A stretch of 64,000 nucleotides of DNA from Cryptomeria japonica (taxonomy: Eukaryota; Streptophyta; Pinopsida; Cupressales; Cupressaceae), in assembly GCF_030272615.1 (NCBI RefSeq), contig NC_081405.1, forward strand, positions 468,958,008 to 469,022,007, in the 5' to 3' direction. Position 1 is the first letter of the stretch. Each line of letters opens with the position of its first letter. Both the position numbers and the translations under genes were made by a program. The notes beneath the pieces are model-generated. The model was given only the letters and a program-made list of their open reading frames with translations, was not told the DNA's origin and did no database searches. Below are positions 37,078-49,490 of the stretch, in pieces.

Positions 37078-40000
37078 TTAATTTACCTCCTGAAGGGGTA
37101 GTACCCCCAATTCACCTCTTAAATACACAAATGTAGTCTTTGGGAGAGGCTTGGTGAATATGTCTGCAAACTACTCCTTACTGGAAACATGTTCCAGTGC
37201 AATCTCTTTATTCTGAACCTTTTCCCTCAAGAAATGATACTTAAGCTCAAAATGCTTGGTTCTAGAATGTAAAACCGGATTCTTTGAAATATTGATAGTA
37301 CTTGTGTTATCACAGAATATACTTACCGGTTCAAATATAGGGATTTTGAAGCCATCTAATACATGCTTCATCTAGATTGTCTAAGTGTAGTTCATGAAAG
37401 CTGCAACATACTTTGCTTCCGCTGTAGACTAAGAGATACAACTTTGCTTCTTACTCATCCATGAGACCAGTCTACCACCGAGAAAGAATGCACCACCAGT
37501 TGTGTTTTTCTGGTCATCCACATTACCTACCCAATCAACATCTATGAATACTTTTAGGTTGAAATCATTACTGTATGGGTACCACAATCCATAGTCAATT
37601 GTTCCCTTTAGATACCTAAGAATCTGCTTGACTTCAACCATGTGGGATTCTCTTGGACTTTTTTGGAACCTTGCATTAATGCCAACCACATGTGCAATAT
37701 CTGTTCTGCTATGCACTACATAATGCAACTTACCAATCATTGATTATTATTCCTTCTCATCAACCAATGCGGAATCATCCTCTTTTGATAATTTGCAACC
37801 GGTCACCATCGATGTACCAACCAGTTTGCTATCTTCGATGCCAAAGGTCTTCAACACCTCTTTGACATTTTTGGACTGAGTGATAAAGATTCCATCTTTC
37901 ATCTACTAGATCTATAGTCCAATGAAGAACTTAATCTCCCCTATGAGTGACATCTCAAACTCTTCCTTCATCTCATCAGCAAACTCATGACTCATCTTGT
38001 CATCTCCACCAAAGATAATGTCATCAACAAAAACTTCACAGATCAGGATCTGATCTCCTTCAAATTTCAAGTAGATATTGCTATCTTCACTTGTTCTCTC
38101 AAATCCAATCTTCACAAGATGGGAATGTAGATGTTCATACCATGCCCTAGGTGCCTGCTTTAGACCATATAAGTCTTTATGTAGCCTACACACCATATCA
38201 CTATCTTCAGATAGGGAAAACCCATCTGGCTGCTCTATATACACCTCCTCTTCTAGTACACCATTTAGGAATGCAGATTTTACATCCATTTGATATACCT
38301 TGAATCCTTTAAAAGATGCATATGCAAGAAGCATACGAACTTCTTCCAATCTGGCTACAAGAGAAAAAGTTTCTCCATTGTCTTCTCCTTCTTCTTGAGA
38401 ATATCCTTTGCACACCAATCTGGCTTTATTCCTAATCATTGTGCCATCCTCATTCAGCTTGTTCCTAAACACCCATTTGGTGCTAATGACATTTTTATGC
38501 TCCGGTCTGGGTACCAAGGACCATGTACCATTTTTGTCTATCTGGTCAAGTTCCTCTTCTATTGCCTTGATCTAGTCTTCATCTTTATGAGCCTCTTTGA
38601 ATGATTTAGGCTCAAATTTAGAGATCATACATGAGTTTTCTCTGATCTTTCTTCTTGTAAGGATTCCTGCATCCTTATCTCCTATGATCTTCTTAGGATC
38701 ATGATTCAGCTTGACATACCGAGGAATAGTCTTGACTGGTTCTTCTTGCTTTTCCTCTTCATCCTCATCTTCATCAGTATCAGCATTCACCGATTCAGGA
38801 ACACTATTAATGGTACTTGGTTGACTGACAACCGGTTCCCAAAAGGTTGCAACGGGTTCATTTATGACTTGCTCACTGCCTATTTCCTCCAATTTTGTAG
38901 AGGTTTAATCAACTCTCACATTGATACTTTCCATAATTCTTTGAGTCCTATTGTTGAAACACTTGAGAGCTTTACTCTTGGTGGAATATCCTAGGAATAT
39001 TCCCTCATCACATTTAGCTTCAAACTTGCCCTGATGTTCACTCCTCTTGATGTAACATTTGCTACCAAATACCCTATAGTAGCTAACCATAGGTGTCTTA
39101 CCGGTCCAATACTCATAAGGAGTTTTATCCTTACCTTTCTTGATGAGTACCCAGTTCATTGTGTAGACTGCAATGCTTACCACTTCTCTCCAAAAGGTGT
39201 GAGCTACCTTTCCTTGAATCAACATGGTTCTAGCTACTTCAACCATAGTTCGATTATTTCTCTCTACTAGGCCATTCTGTCGTGGAGTCTGGGGGGTCGA
39301 CAATTGCCTCTTGATGCCAAATTCTTCACAGTACTTGTTGAATTCACTGGAAGTGAATTCCACTCCTTGATCAGTTCTGAGGCACTTGATACTTTTACCA
39401 CTTTCCTTCTCCACTAATGCTCTGAAAGCTTTGAACTACACAAAGGCTTCAGACTTGTCTTTCAAGAATGTGACCCACATCATTCTTGAGCAGTTATCAG
39501 TGAGAATCATGAAGTACCTATCACCCTACATACTTCTAGTTTTCATAGGACCACACAAATCAATATGCACAAGATCAAGCAAGTTGTCAGTAGTAAAAGA
39601 TTTACCCTTAAAGGTTGAGGAAGACATTTTTCCCAATTGACACTCTCTGCACAAGGTATTATCTGGTTTGCTTAGCACCGGCAACCCTCTAACTGCCTTG
39701 ATCTTTCTAGCCTTCACAATGTTATCAAAGTTTACATGGAAGAGTCTCCTATGCCATATCTAGCTATCATCAAATTTAGCCATAAGACATGTACTTATAT
39801 TGCATTCAGCTAAAATAGGTTACCTTTGGTCTGCATACCAGTAGCCACAATTTCGCCATTCTTTCCTTTGATTCTGCACACTCCATTCTTGAATTCTAGA
39901 GTGAGACCACTGTCATTCAGCTGGGCAACACTCAAAGGGTTGTGTCTAAGACCATCAACCCAATACACATTGTCAGCACTACTCTTTCCATTCAGAGAGA

Positions 40001-40129
40001 TGGACCATTTTCCTTTAACTATACATGGTGCATCATTGCCAAAACAAACCACACCACCATCATACTCTTCCAAGGATATAAACTTGCTCCGGTCACCAGT
40101 CATATGGTGAGAGAAACCACTATCAATAA
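37078..40129 (-). pseudogene. element C pol: protease, integrase, RT, RNase H
   Basis: Domains run in copia order on the minus strand. Protease: IIDSG active site just before MTGDRSKFISL (about 40085-40130), with a stop at the Trp before it. GAG-pre-integrase: WHRRLFH...CRECQLGK (39590-39760). Integrase core: HIDLCGPM, RTDQGVEF, and ERNNRTM giving D, D, E (38905-39570). Linker: acidic (38572-38892). Reverse transcriptase: [23 protein letters not shown] and FVDDIIFGG (37912-38517; Tyr of YVDD is Phe). RNase H: DVDWVGNVDDQKNTTGG and SKNPVLHSRTKH (37171-37740), ending ADIFTKPLPK then stop 37078-37080. It makes, processes and inserts the DNA copy. Stops at about six sites inactivate it. Confidence 0.9.
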
Positions 40130-41168
40130 TCTACTCATTAGAATTATCAAAGTGGGAGACAAGAGACTTCTTGTCTAACACATCTTCCTTTACAACAATA
40201 AATACAATGTCTTCATTCTCTTCATCTTCTGATTCCTCATCTGTGACACCTTCATCAACTGCAACAAAATAGTTTCTCTGGTTTCCTCCTTTGAATTTCC
40301 TGAATCTTTCTGGTTTATCCTTGTTGTCACTATTAGGACAATTCATCGCAATATGTTCTATCCGGTTACATGAAAAACATTTCAAAGAGAGCTTACCTCT
40401 CTATTTACCAGTTCCTTTTGGAAATTTCCTAGCAAGAAGAGCTTTAAATTCCATCAGAAACTCCTCATCATCCATTACTTTGCTCTGTCTTGGTTCACCA
40501 CTAGTGCTTGCTTCTTTTCCTTTCCTGGATGGTACAACAAAAGCTCTAAAAGTTGATTCAGTCTTTTGAACACTACCATCAAAACTATTTAGCTCATAGG
40601 CTGTCAACTTTTCTATGATGGAGTCCAAGGATACCTTAGTCTTGTCTATTGATCTCAGCTCTCGAATAGCAGCAACCCTTATTGCATAGACCGATGATAG
40701 GGATCTCAAGACTTTACTTACCACAGTGGAATCTTCCATTTTACCACTTGCACTCTTGATATCTCCGACAACAGTTTTGATTCTAATACCATACTGTTGA
40801 ATGGTTTCACCTTCAACCATTCGCATGTCTTCAAACTTTCCTCTAAGGATTTCTTCCTTAGCTTGTTTTACATGCTCATCACCTCCATAGATATTTTCAA
40901 GAGCATCCCATACCTCTTTGGGATTTACCTTATCTTGGACATCAATGAACTCAATATCAGATAAACTACTGATTAGGGCTTCCATGACTTGCCCATTCTC
41001 CTATATCTCTCTCTTTTGATCATTGGTGAGAGTACCAGTAGGGGCAACATAGGGATTCTCAACATAGCTTTAGTGTTGAGCACCCATGCTTCTGATGTAT
41101 ATCTTCATTCTGTCTTTCTATATACTAAAATTTTCTTTGTTAAACTTTGGACCTTCCCTCTTCATCAT
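40130..41168 (-). pseudogene. element C gag (UBN2 type) with zinc knuckle
   Basis: Starts at ATG 41166-41168, followed by GPKFNKENFSI then a stop where Trp is expected, and KDRMKIYIRSMG. The main open stretch, 40401-40985, has VWDALENIYGGDEHVKQAK and SVVSKVLRSLSS-like helices of the copia gag (UBN2) domain. The knuckle CFSCNRIEHIAMNC (about 40335-40380) is intact CX2CX4HX4C, with the second Gly position changed to Glu. Gag builds the particle and binds the RNA. It is read in one polyprotein with pol and broken by at least three stops. Confidence 0.85.
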
Positions 41169-41225
41169 TACAATAGGATCTTTCCCTCAAGTGGTTAAGC
41201 TTACAACACAAAGGACATAGAGGAT

Positions 41226-41237
41226 GCTCTGATACCA
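41226..41237 (-). other. element C primer-binding site
   Basis: The minus strand reads TGGTATCAGAGC, two bases after the 5' LTR end TTATCA, and matches the initiator-Met tRNA complement. Confidence 0.9.
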
Positions 41238-41239
41238 AT

Positions 41240-42710
41240 TGATAACTTAATAATGAAAGAACAGTACCAAACTGGTACTAAGACAGGGGGTGAATCAGTA
41301 CAGGCAAAAACACAACCTTAACCGGTTTGTCAACTAACACTTATGCACTGATAGACAAACAACAACACCGATCCTTCAACAAAGTTCAACTGGCAAAACC
41401 CAGTGTGACTAAGACAAGCAAAGACTAGTTCACACTTATCTTCTCATATAATCTAACTCTTCATTCCCATTTCATCCTAATGCATGAACAAGAAATCTAC
41501 CATCAAAGATGTACATATTATAGCAAGATCAACATGCATCACCACTTAATTAGAAAAAAATGATAACATCACGTGAAGAAAGCATCACACATGACACACA
41601 TATTTTTCACATGGAAACCCAATTGGGAAAAACCACGGTGGGGATGAATACCCACAAGCTTGTTTTTGAACTCTTTGGAAGTCTGCTCTGTTAGGAGCCT
41701 TGTCTAGTTAAAGACATATACAATAGGTTCTATTAGGAATCGATCCTGTTAGGGATCACCCAGTTAAGGGTTAAACCATGTTAAGGGTACCTTGTTAGAA
41801 GATTTCAAGAACTCAATAGCTAAAGGATATCAATGACTTAGTAGCTTCAAGTTACCCTATTAAAGGATTTTCAACAAGCCAGTTAAGGCTACCCTGTTAG
41901 GGGATTTCACAACTACTGAAGTGGTTAAAGATCAACAGGTATATCAATGACCTGATAATAGCACTCAATGCCAATGTAGACCCGCTTAAGCTCCTCTTCA
42001 CCTTCTACACTTACACTCTGTAGATATAACTTCTCTCCTTTGGTCTCGCAAGAATCACATATCTCTTCTCTTAGATACACACACACAACTTTTGCCAACA
42101 ACCTCTGAAAGAATCACAACATCAACCTTATAGGACAATAGACAAGTCGGTAGCATAAACCCTAAACCCTAGACCTATTAGGTAAAGGAATTCAAATGGT
42201 TCAATCCTAACCATTGATCATACTGTATTGAATGCAACAGTCTTGATCCAATCTCAAGACATTCTCCATTGTTCATTTTCCACCAATTTCATGGCGACTG
42301 ATAACCCATCAAACATTATCACCGTTTACAGACTTCACACATTCCTGAGGTAGATAGGAACAGTGTTCTTTATGCAAGATCCTTCATGCACACAAGGCTT
42401 ATATGGCAACACTATCTGTTCTTCGTTATCATGCTAACTTCATGACATAAAGTCACCTTGAAGCACTCCAACCGGAAACCCTAAAGTTGAGACCACCAAC
42501 TGGTAGTCATGCATTGCTTCCATGTGTCGGTTCCCATAACCTTATGTCGGTTCACCTTGAACAAGCACACCACTTCACTTTGGTATATATACCGGTTCAT
42601 GGTGTTATACCAATTCTTACATATGCCAATTCACACCTCTTCAGTGTATTGACATCAATGACAACATACAGTGTCATTATGTCCACATACCAGTTCACAT
42701 AATGCCAACA
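41240..42710 (-). repeat. element C 5' LTR
   Basis: 1,471 bp, aligned end to end with 35353-36835. The shared box is at 41608-41640. It lacks about 27 bp that lie near 35879-35905 in the other LTR. Confidence 0.92.
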
Positions 42711-42715
42711 CTTAT

Positions 42716-43626
42716 AATATAGATATTTTGTAGTCTTCATCAATAACAAGACCTTTGCAAAGAAACTCTCAAACCACCTCAATAGGAAAGGCTACTTCGA
42801 ATCCATACATGAAAGACAAAGGTGTAGCCCCAGTAGGTGTTTTGATACTTGTTCTATAAGCCCATAGTGCAAGATTGAGGTGCGGATGTCAATCCTTTCC
42901 ATATTTATTTACTATTCTGTATAAGATAGTCAGCAGATTTTTGTTAGATGCTTCAGCTTGTCCATTACCTTGAGGGCAATATATGGATGACCAGTGTTGT
43001 TTGATTTTGAACTTTTCACAGAGATCATCTAGATCTTTGTTTTTGAATTGACCTCCATTTTCAGTCACAATTGAAGAAGATATCCCATACCTGGAGATGA
43101 TATAGTTAAGGATTAATAGAGCTACTTGTTTACTGGTTGCTTTGATTAGTGGAACTGCATCTACCCACTTAGTGAAGTACTGAGTGGCAATTATGATAAA
43201 ATTGTGTCCATTAGATGATGCAAGATAGATCTGGCCAATGAGGTCAAACACCCATTGTTGAAAAGGCCAATGTGTGATGAAAGGTATTAGATCCCTTGCT
43301 AGAGAATGTATGATATTTCCATGTAGCTGACACTTCTCACAAGTTTTAGCAAATTTTATAGCATATTTCTCCATATTTGGCCAGTAGTAGCCAGCCCATA
43401 GTAGTTTTCGAGCTAAAGTTAGACCATTTGAATGAGATCCACAAATACCTTCATGCACTTCAGATAATGCATATTGGGACTCTTCAGTTTCTAGACACCT
43501 AAGCAAAGTACTAGCCAAACCTCTCCTAAATAGATCATTAGCGATGATGACATACCATGAAGCCTTTTGAATAAGGTTTCTTTTCTCATTACAGGTAAGA
43601 TTAGTAGGGATAATTTGGTCACGCAA
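42716..43626 (-). pseudogene. element B integrase, main part
   Basis: The minus-strand open stretch 42889-43626 carries the zinc-binding part (EVHEGICGSHSNGLTLARK ... CEKCQLHG). The catalytic core follows with FDLIGQ (first Asp), VTENGGQFKNK (the usual Asp of TDNG is Glu here) and GQAEASNKN (Glu). The PFSFMYGFEVAFPIEV-type segment runs below 42889 to the element C insertion. Integrase would join the DNA copy to the chromosome. The second catalytic residue change and later stops suggest this copy cannot work. The remaining C-terminus is at 35040-35352. Confidence 0.85.
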
Positions 43627-44194
43627 GAGTAAATGTGGCTATAGCGAGATGAATCATGTCCAATAATGGAACAAACCATTTGGGACTTAGGAGAATCATA
43701 AGCAGGATAATGTAATTCTTCCACTAGGAATTCAAAGTGGAACTCAAATTCTTGTAGCTGTGGTATAAATGCCAAGGTAGCCATAGCATCTATTTCTCTA
43801 TTTGTTGATTTGGGAATCTGTTGAAATGATACAAAGGTAAAGTATTTCTTGAGGTCATAAACCATTATTTTATAGGGCATCAGTTTCTCATCTTGAATTT
43901 TATATATATATCATTGATTTGGTTGATAATTAGCTAAGAGCCTCCATAGATGTGTAACTCAACAACCTTCCATTCAAAAGCTAGCTTGATTCCATTTACT
44001 AAAGCTTCATATTCTGCAATATTGTTTGTGCATGGAAAGAGAATTGTGTAAGCCTTTGGGATTGAATATCTTTGAGGAGTGATAGAAATTATTCCAGCAC
44101 TAGAACCTTGTTGAGTGAAAGACCCATCAAAGAACATTTTCCATGATTGCTGAGTAAGGTGCATGATGGATTCATCTAGAAATTCTATGTACAA
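43490..44194 (-). pseudogene. element B second RNase H (aRNH type) and tether
   Basis: At 43934-44194 the sequence reads WKMFFDGSFTQQGSSAGIIS and CTNNIAEYEALVNGIKLAF, then HIYGGS. This is the extra RNase H domain of the Tat lineage. The first Asp and Glu of the site are kept; the Asp expected in YGDS is Gly. After a short TA-rich stop region (near 43905) a continuation (43491-43880) contains FQQIPKSTNREIDAMATLA, the usual end of this domain. The domain degrades RNA of the RNA:DNA hybrid in addition to the first RNase H. Confidence 0.82.
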
Positions 44195-44242
44195 AGGTTG
44201 ACTCTCTTCAAGTGGAGCATCAACAAGTTGATCTACAATGAC

Positions 44243-45500
44243 CTATCCTTTGATAGCTTTACATTCTATATACTTAGTATCAAATTCTATAAGAACCATG
44301 ACCCATTTAGCCAATCTCCCTGTAAGCATTGCTTTGCTGAGAAGGTATTTGAGTGGATCAATCTTAGCCACTAGCTTGATAGAATGTGCTAGCATGTAGT
44401 GTCTTAATTTATGTGATAAAAAGAATAATGTCAAACAAGCTTTCTCTATGATAGTATAGTTCATCTCATAAGACACCAAGATCCTGCTGATATAATATAT
44501 AGCTCTTTTCTTTTTATTCTCATCCCATTGTGCCAAAAGTGCCCCCAATAATATATTAGTAGATGATATGTAGAGAATCAATGGCTTGCCTTGAATTGGT
44601 GGCATCAATATAGATGGATTAGAAATATATTCCTTTTAGGTGTTGTTCACAATATTTATCCTAGTTATATATAACTCCTCCTATAATGCCTTTGTGAATG
44701 GTTGACCCTTATTTGCTAGCTAAGAAATAAAGAATCTTATTGATTGGAGCCACCCTTGTAAACTTCTCATTTGACTGACATTGTTTGGAGGTGGCATTTC
44801 CATGATAGCCTTAACTTTTTTTGGATCCACTTCAATTCCTTTCACTGAAACAATATATCCTAGGAGCTTACCAAATGTAACCCCAAATACACATTTCTTA
44901 GGATTTAATTTGAGTTTGAATTTTTCCATCCTGTCTAATATTGGACCTAGTTTTGATAGATGTGTCGATCTTTTCATGGATTTAACTATAGTGTCATCAA
45001 CATAATCCTCCATGTTTTTGTGCATCATATCATGAAAAATTGTTGTTACAACTCTTTGATAAGTAGCACCTACATTCTTTAAGCCAAGGGGAATTACATT
45101 TCAGTAGAAGGTTCCCAATGTATAGGTGAATGTTGTTTTCTCTTGATCCTCAGGTGCAATTTTGATCTAATTGTAAAACCATCCATCAAAGAGTACATTT
45201 CATAGTCAGTAGTCATGTCCATGATCATGTCTATGTTGGGTAGTGGAAAATCATATTTTGGACAAGCTTTGTTTAAATCTCTGAAATCTATGCAAACACG
45301 TATTGATTTGTCAGATTTGGAAATAGGTACAATATTAGATATCCATTTGGCATAATCAATTGTTCTGATGAATCTATCTTTTAGTAATTGTTTATGCTCA
45401 ACCTTAACAAGTAATACAACATGAGGATGTATTTTTCAGAGTTTTTGCTTAACAGGTTTAACTCCAGGAGTGATAGAAAGATTATGCATTATGATGTCAG
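44243..45500 (-). pseudogene. element B reverse transcriptase and first RNase H
   Basis: From about 45480 down the minus strand reads DRFIRTIDYAKWISN, VCIDFRDLNKACPKYDFPLP and DYEMYSLMDG. A frameshifted stretch leads to MEDYVDDTIVKSMK with the YVDD catalytic motif and PKKCVFGVTFGKLLGYIVS (44720-45028). The connection and RNase H (44243-44608) show PLILYISSTNILLGALLAQ and ISRILVSYEMNYTIIEKACL. This makes the DNA copy from RNA. At least two frameshifts and several stops are present. The order and motifs are Ty3/gypsy, not copia. Confidence 0.87.
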
Positions 45501-48500
45501 GATCCAGACTTGGCATATCAACATATGTCCATGCAAAATTGTTCTTCTTTTCCATGAAGAAATCAGTAAATTATTTTAGTTCTTTGGTTGACAAGGATTG
45601 AGCTACATGTATGGTGTGCTGAGCTTCTTTTGTTCCAATGTTTACTTACTCTGTAGGTTGAATTATCACTAATGATCACTCTTGAAAGTGATTAGGCAAA
45701 ATGTCAAGTATCTCACCTTCAAGCGCCTCAGAAAGGTTTTCACCATTAGGTATGTCCTTTATTTTTACTATTTTTTATTCTGACACCACCACAGTATGGT
45801 TTTTGCAATCAGAACTCTTATTTTCTTTTTCTGATTTTTGCAACTAAGATACTTGGCATTTGTTGTTCTCATGTTCTCACTTTGTTCACTGGTGGAAGAG
45901 TCCATTTGTTCAACTGCATTAAGATAACAAGCTAATTTATAGTCATTGGAAAAGGTAGGTATATTCAAAGGTTGATCTTGAAAAGTACAATCAATTATCT
46001 TAGGATGCACTAGTGATAAAGATTTAACTGGTTCAAGGCAATTCATTGTATTATCATCACAAATTTGGACCGACAAATAGAGTTATAGAAGACTACCTTG
46101 CGTAAGTGTCTCATGACCAGGAAGAGTTAGAACATGATTATCAAAGTTTACGTTAGTATTTAAGGGACCTAACCCAACAGACCTACCACTAGCATTGTCT
46201 TCTACTTCGAACTAGACTACTCGTGTAGGAGCACAAGAGAAATTTTGTTGTGTAGGTTCTAGGAGTTAGGAATCATGATATTTTGATTTTTTATAAGGTC
46301 AATAAGTTAATGAAAAAGTACTCATATGTATGTAAGGACCCTAGGAGTCATTGATTGGCCAATGTTGACCTATGGGCTCTTAAGGGTGCTAGGTAGAGTA
46401 CTTGGTAGAATAAGTTAGTTTTATGTTAGAATAGGTTTTTTGATGTGGTTTAATAGTTTTTAAGGTCATTTGGACCTTTATAAGTGATCTAGGTTTGATT
46501 TGGGCCAAAATTGCTCAATTATGTAAAAGTTGCAAAAGTTGCTCATAGCAACTTTGCAACTTTTGCATTTTCCAAGCACCAACAACTAGTTGGTTGTCTT
46601 TTTCAGTTAGAAGACACTTGTAACCAACCCAAGGCCTATATAAGGCTTGGGAAAACTAATGAGAAGGTTTGTTGAAGAATTGGAACAAGGAAAGCAAGAT
46701 TTAGTCTTAAATTTTTGTGTTTTCAATGATTTGCATTGAGTTTTCTTGGTATCGTACGGTTTGTATAGACTTTCAAGCCCTGACCAAGGCATATATTATT
46801 ATAATAGAGACACACCTTTCTTTAAATGATGATTTGAGGTTTTGAAGTGTTATAGTTTGCAATTTTTGTCATTTTTTTTGAAGGCGAGTTTTAAAGACCT
46901 TGAAACGAGGGTTTTGAAGACCTCATGGCTCAAACCTAGCATTCCATGGTGGAACCACATACTAAAACCTTGTGTAATGATAGGAGGCCTTGTAAAGTAT
47001 GTTTTCATTTTGTTTTTAAGACAAGGGAGGGTAAACTACAGATTTGCCACCATACCCTAGGCTTGGCACGATGAGTTGGCAAGCAATGGGGAACATGGAC
47101 AATAGACCCTAGATGGGTAAATCCATTGGATGGATTTGGTTCCAAGTTTGATTGGACATCCTCATGGGTGTAAAAAATAGAAACAATCATGAGAATCCTT
47201 GAGCAATCGGACTAGTGAAGGAATTTGAGCAAGACCCTATTTTGTCGGCTTAAAAGGAGGAATTAGGCCTAAAAAGGGTTAGGATAGTTAGTGACCAAAC
47301 CTAGATCCACTTCTGAGATGTTCTATAAAAATTCCAAAAGGGTATCCAAAAAGATAAAGATTTCATACTCGTGTGTAGGACTTCAGGTTGATAAGTGAAA
47401 AATACCTCACCACCAGGGCTAATTGGACTAGGTCTCCTAGTAGGCCTAAAAGTGCAAATTGGTCTTTAAGCTTGAAGTAGTAATATCCAAGGTCCAAGTT
47501 GTAGAGATAGGGTTAGGAAACAACAAAAATTCAACCCTATGGGAGTTGGGAATGTGTGAGAGAAGATCCTAAGGTAGAGGGAGTTGGCTCTTGTTGAAAG
47601 TGTGAGGAGGTGTTTAGTAGGAAAGTCTCAATTAAGGAGTGTTGGACACTCACTAAACAAGAGGAGGTCACCTTATTCTAAGGAACTTTAAAAGGTCATT
47701 AAGGGTAGGTATTTCAACCTTTGGAAGTTTGGAAAGAGTGGAACCATCAGATGGTTCAAGAGACTGCCTAGAGAGACATCAAAAATTAGCTAAACCGGTA
47801 GGAGTGAGAAACCCCTCTACATCAACTACATACCATGGTTTGATAGTAACAAGTTTAGTAGACATAGTTTGGTGTCGAGTAGGTAATGTCATAAATAGAG
47901 CTTATGTCAGAGTGATCAGAGTCAGAAGATGAAATCTCAGACTCTTCTTCAAGTGGCTTAGTGAAAGTATGTATAGTATCAATATCTACATCTGTGATGC
48001 TGCAAGTTCCTTCATGATTTGGTTCAATGATTTCTTGTATTTGACATACCTATTGACATAACCTTGATGACTCTATTAGTCTCTATCATCTTTTCCATCC
48101 AACTTCCTCTGGACTAATGATTGACCCTACTTCTATAGCCTCCAATTCTTCATTTGTAGTCCCATACCTAATTTTCTTTATCTCATTAGAGGGAGATATA
48201 GTAGGTGAAGAATTTTCTTGTGCTCTTTCTTCCTTCAGCTATTGTTCATAGTCTTCTTCTCTTTTTAGTCTGATTTTCTCTATTTACTTTTGCAAATTCA
48301 AGCGTATTATCTTGTGTGCTTCATATATGATATCACTAGGCTCTTCATGAATTTCTTCAGTAGATGTATCTGAGAGAGGATTAGGACCCCATTCATACTC
48401 ATTCGGGTTAGTTTCTAAATTATCTATTTGCATTCTACCTATGTATGTGACTGGAATGTTCAATGGTGCAAACAACTCTTTAATTCCTTTGATTTCTTCT

Positions 48501-49490
48501 CTCATATCTTCTGGGATTTCTACTCCTTGTAGTTTTATTGTTGATCCAATTGGACCTTGATTACCAATTGCTTCTTCTCTCTTGATTGCCAATTATTCTT
48601 GTTCATTTTCATACTCTTCCTAAGTTTGCTAAGTATTTACTTCCTATGATGTTGAAGGTAGTATCTTTTTCCTCCACTTAGACTGATGATGAGAAGTGTT
48701 TTTTTGATTTGAGGACTCCCCTAGATTGTATCCAAGTCCAACTTTATCATTTGTAGCTGAATAGATTCAACAATACCTTCTTGATGCTTTCCCAAAGGAC
48801 CGGTACCTGAATATCCCATACATTCAATCATCTTATAGCCTGGACCATATTGTTCAGGGGAAATCTCATAGTGTTGCACTTCTTTGTTTTCGCTATCTTC
48901 TTTGAAAAGCCATTTGAGAACAGCCTCCTCTTATGTTTCATCTACAAGGGAAGTAGAGGACTATACAAAAATACCATCATAAATGACATTTGGAGTTGAA
49001 ATTTATGGCTTCATAGCTTTTGATGGTTTTCCAGACTATCTTGGTGATGGAGGAAGAGACATTAGTGAAAGTACAAGATCTATCTTGTATCCATCCATGC
49101 CACTATCAATGATTTTCAATTTCTTTTCTAAATCTTTCATCAAGGTTTCTATACTTTTAGCTATAGAGGTTGCTCTTTTATGAGGAACAAAGGTATCAGT
49201 ATACTATTTTAATTCACTATAGGTGTAACTTGTATTAGCAGAAATACTGACTTCAACTCCATTATAAGGAAATTTCAATCACTAATGATAGGTAGATGGT
49301 ACTGCTTGCATTTCGTGAATCCATGGCCTGCCCAATAAGATGTTGTATGAAAGAGGAAGGTCAAGCACCTGGAAAATAACATCTCTCTCCACAGGTCCTA
49401 CCCTGATTGGTAATAGTACCAGACCCTTAGAAGTTCTTTCTTCTTCATCATAAGCTTTTATTGTTATTTTCTTTATTGGATCAATGACAT
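45501..49490 (-). pseudogene. element B long linker with G-patch-like motif
   Basis: Between protease and RT the minus strand carries a long weakly conserved linker. A G-patch-like segment with MGYSGTGPLGKHQEG lies at about 48790-48850. An acidic frame at 48284-48592 (IPEDMREEIKGIKELFAPLN) follows, then Glu/Ser/Asp-rich sequence to about 47880. After a non-coding interruption (about 46270-47870), linker resumes at about 46260-45768 (VQICDDNTMNCLEP). Such linkers with G-patch motifs are typical of the Tat lineage. Their role is unknown. Confidence 0.65.
46270..47870. other. about 1.6-kb non-coding interruption of the linker, possible solo LTR
   Basis: Linker coding on the minus strand stops near 47870 and resumes near 46260. 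The DNA between has no gene. It has a TATA-like CCTATATAAGG at 46635-46645 on the plus strand. The size and content suit a nested LTR, but I could not find matching ends or a target duplication. It may instead be a divergent part of element B. Confidence 0.35.

Larger units (their letters stand above)
35353..42710 (-). mobile_element. element C: full-length Ty1/copia retrotransposon nested in element B integrase
   Basis: 7,358 bp on the minus strand with LTRs 35353-36835 (3') and 41240-42710 (5'), TG...CA ends, initiator-Met primer site and polypurine tract. The flanking 5-mers CTTGT (35348-35352) and CTTAT (42711-42715) differ at one base. The interior codes for gag, protease, integrase, reverse transcriptase and RNase H in the copia order. 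Stops scattered in the frame make this copy inactive, but every domain is still readable. It is younger than element B. Confidence 0.93.

Noticed and set aside
38078-39270. Plus-strand open frames within element C
   Set aside because: They are antisense to the copia RT and integrase and show no independent motifs.
8919-41237. TGGTATCAGAGC sites as tRNA genes
   Set aside because: Only the 12-13 bases complementary to the tRNA 3' end are present, next to LTRs. These are primer-binding sites; no cloverleaf was seen.
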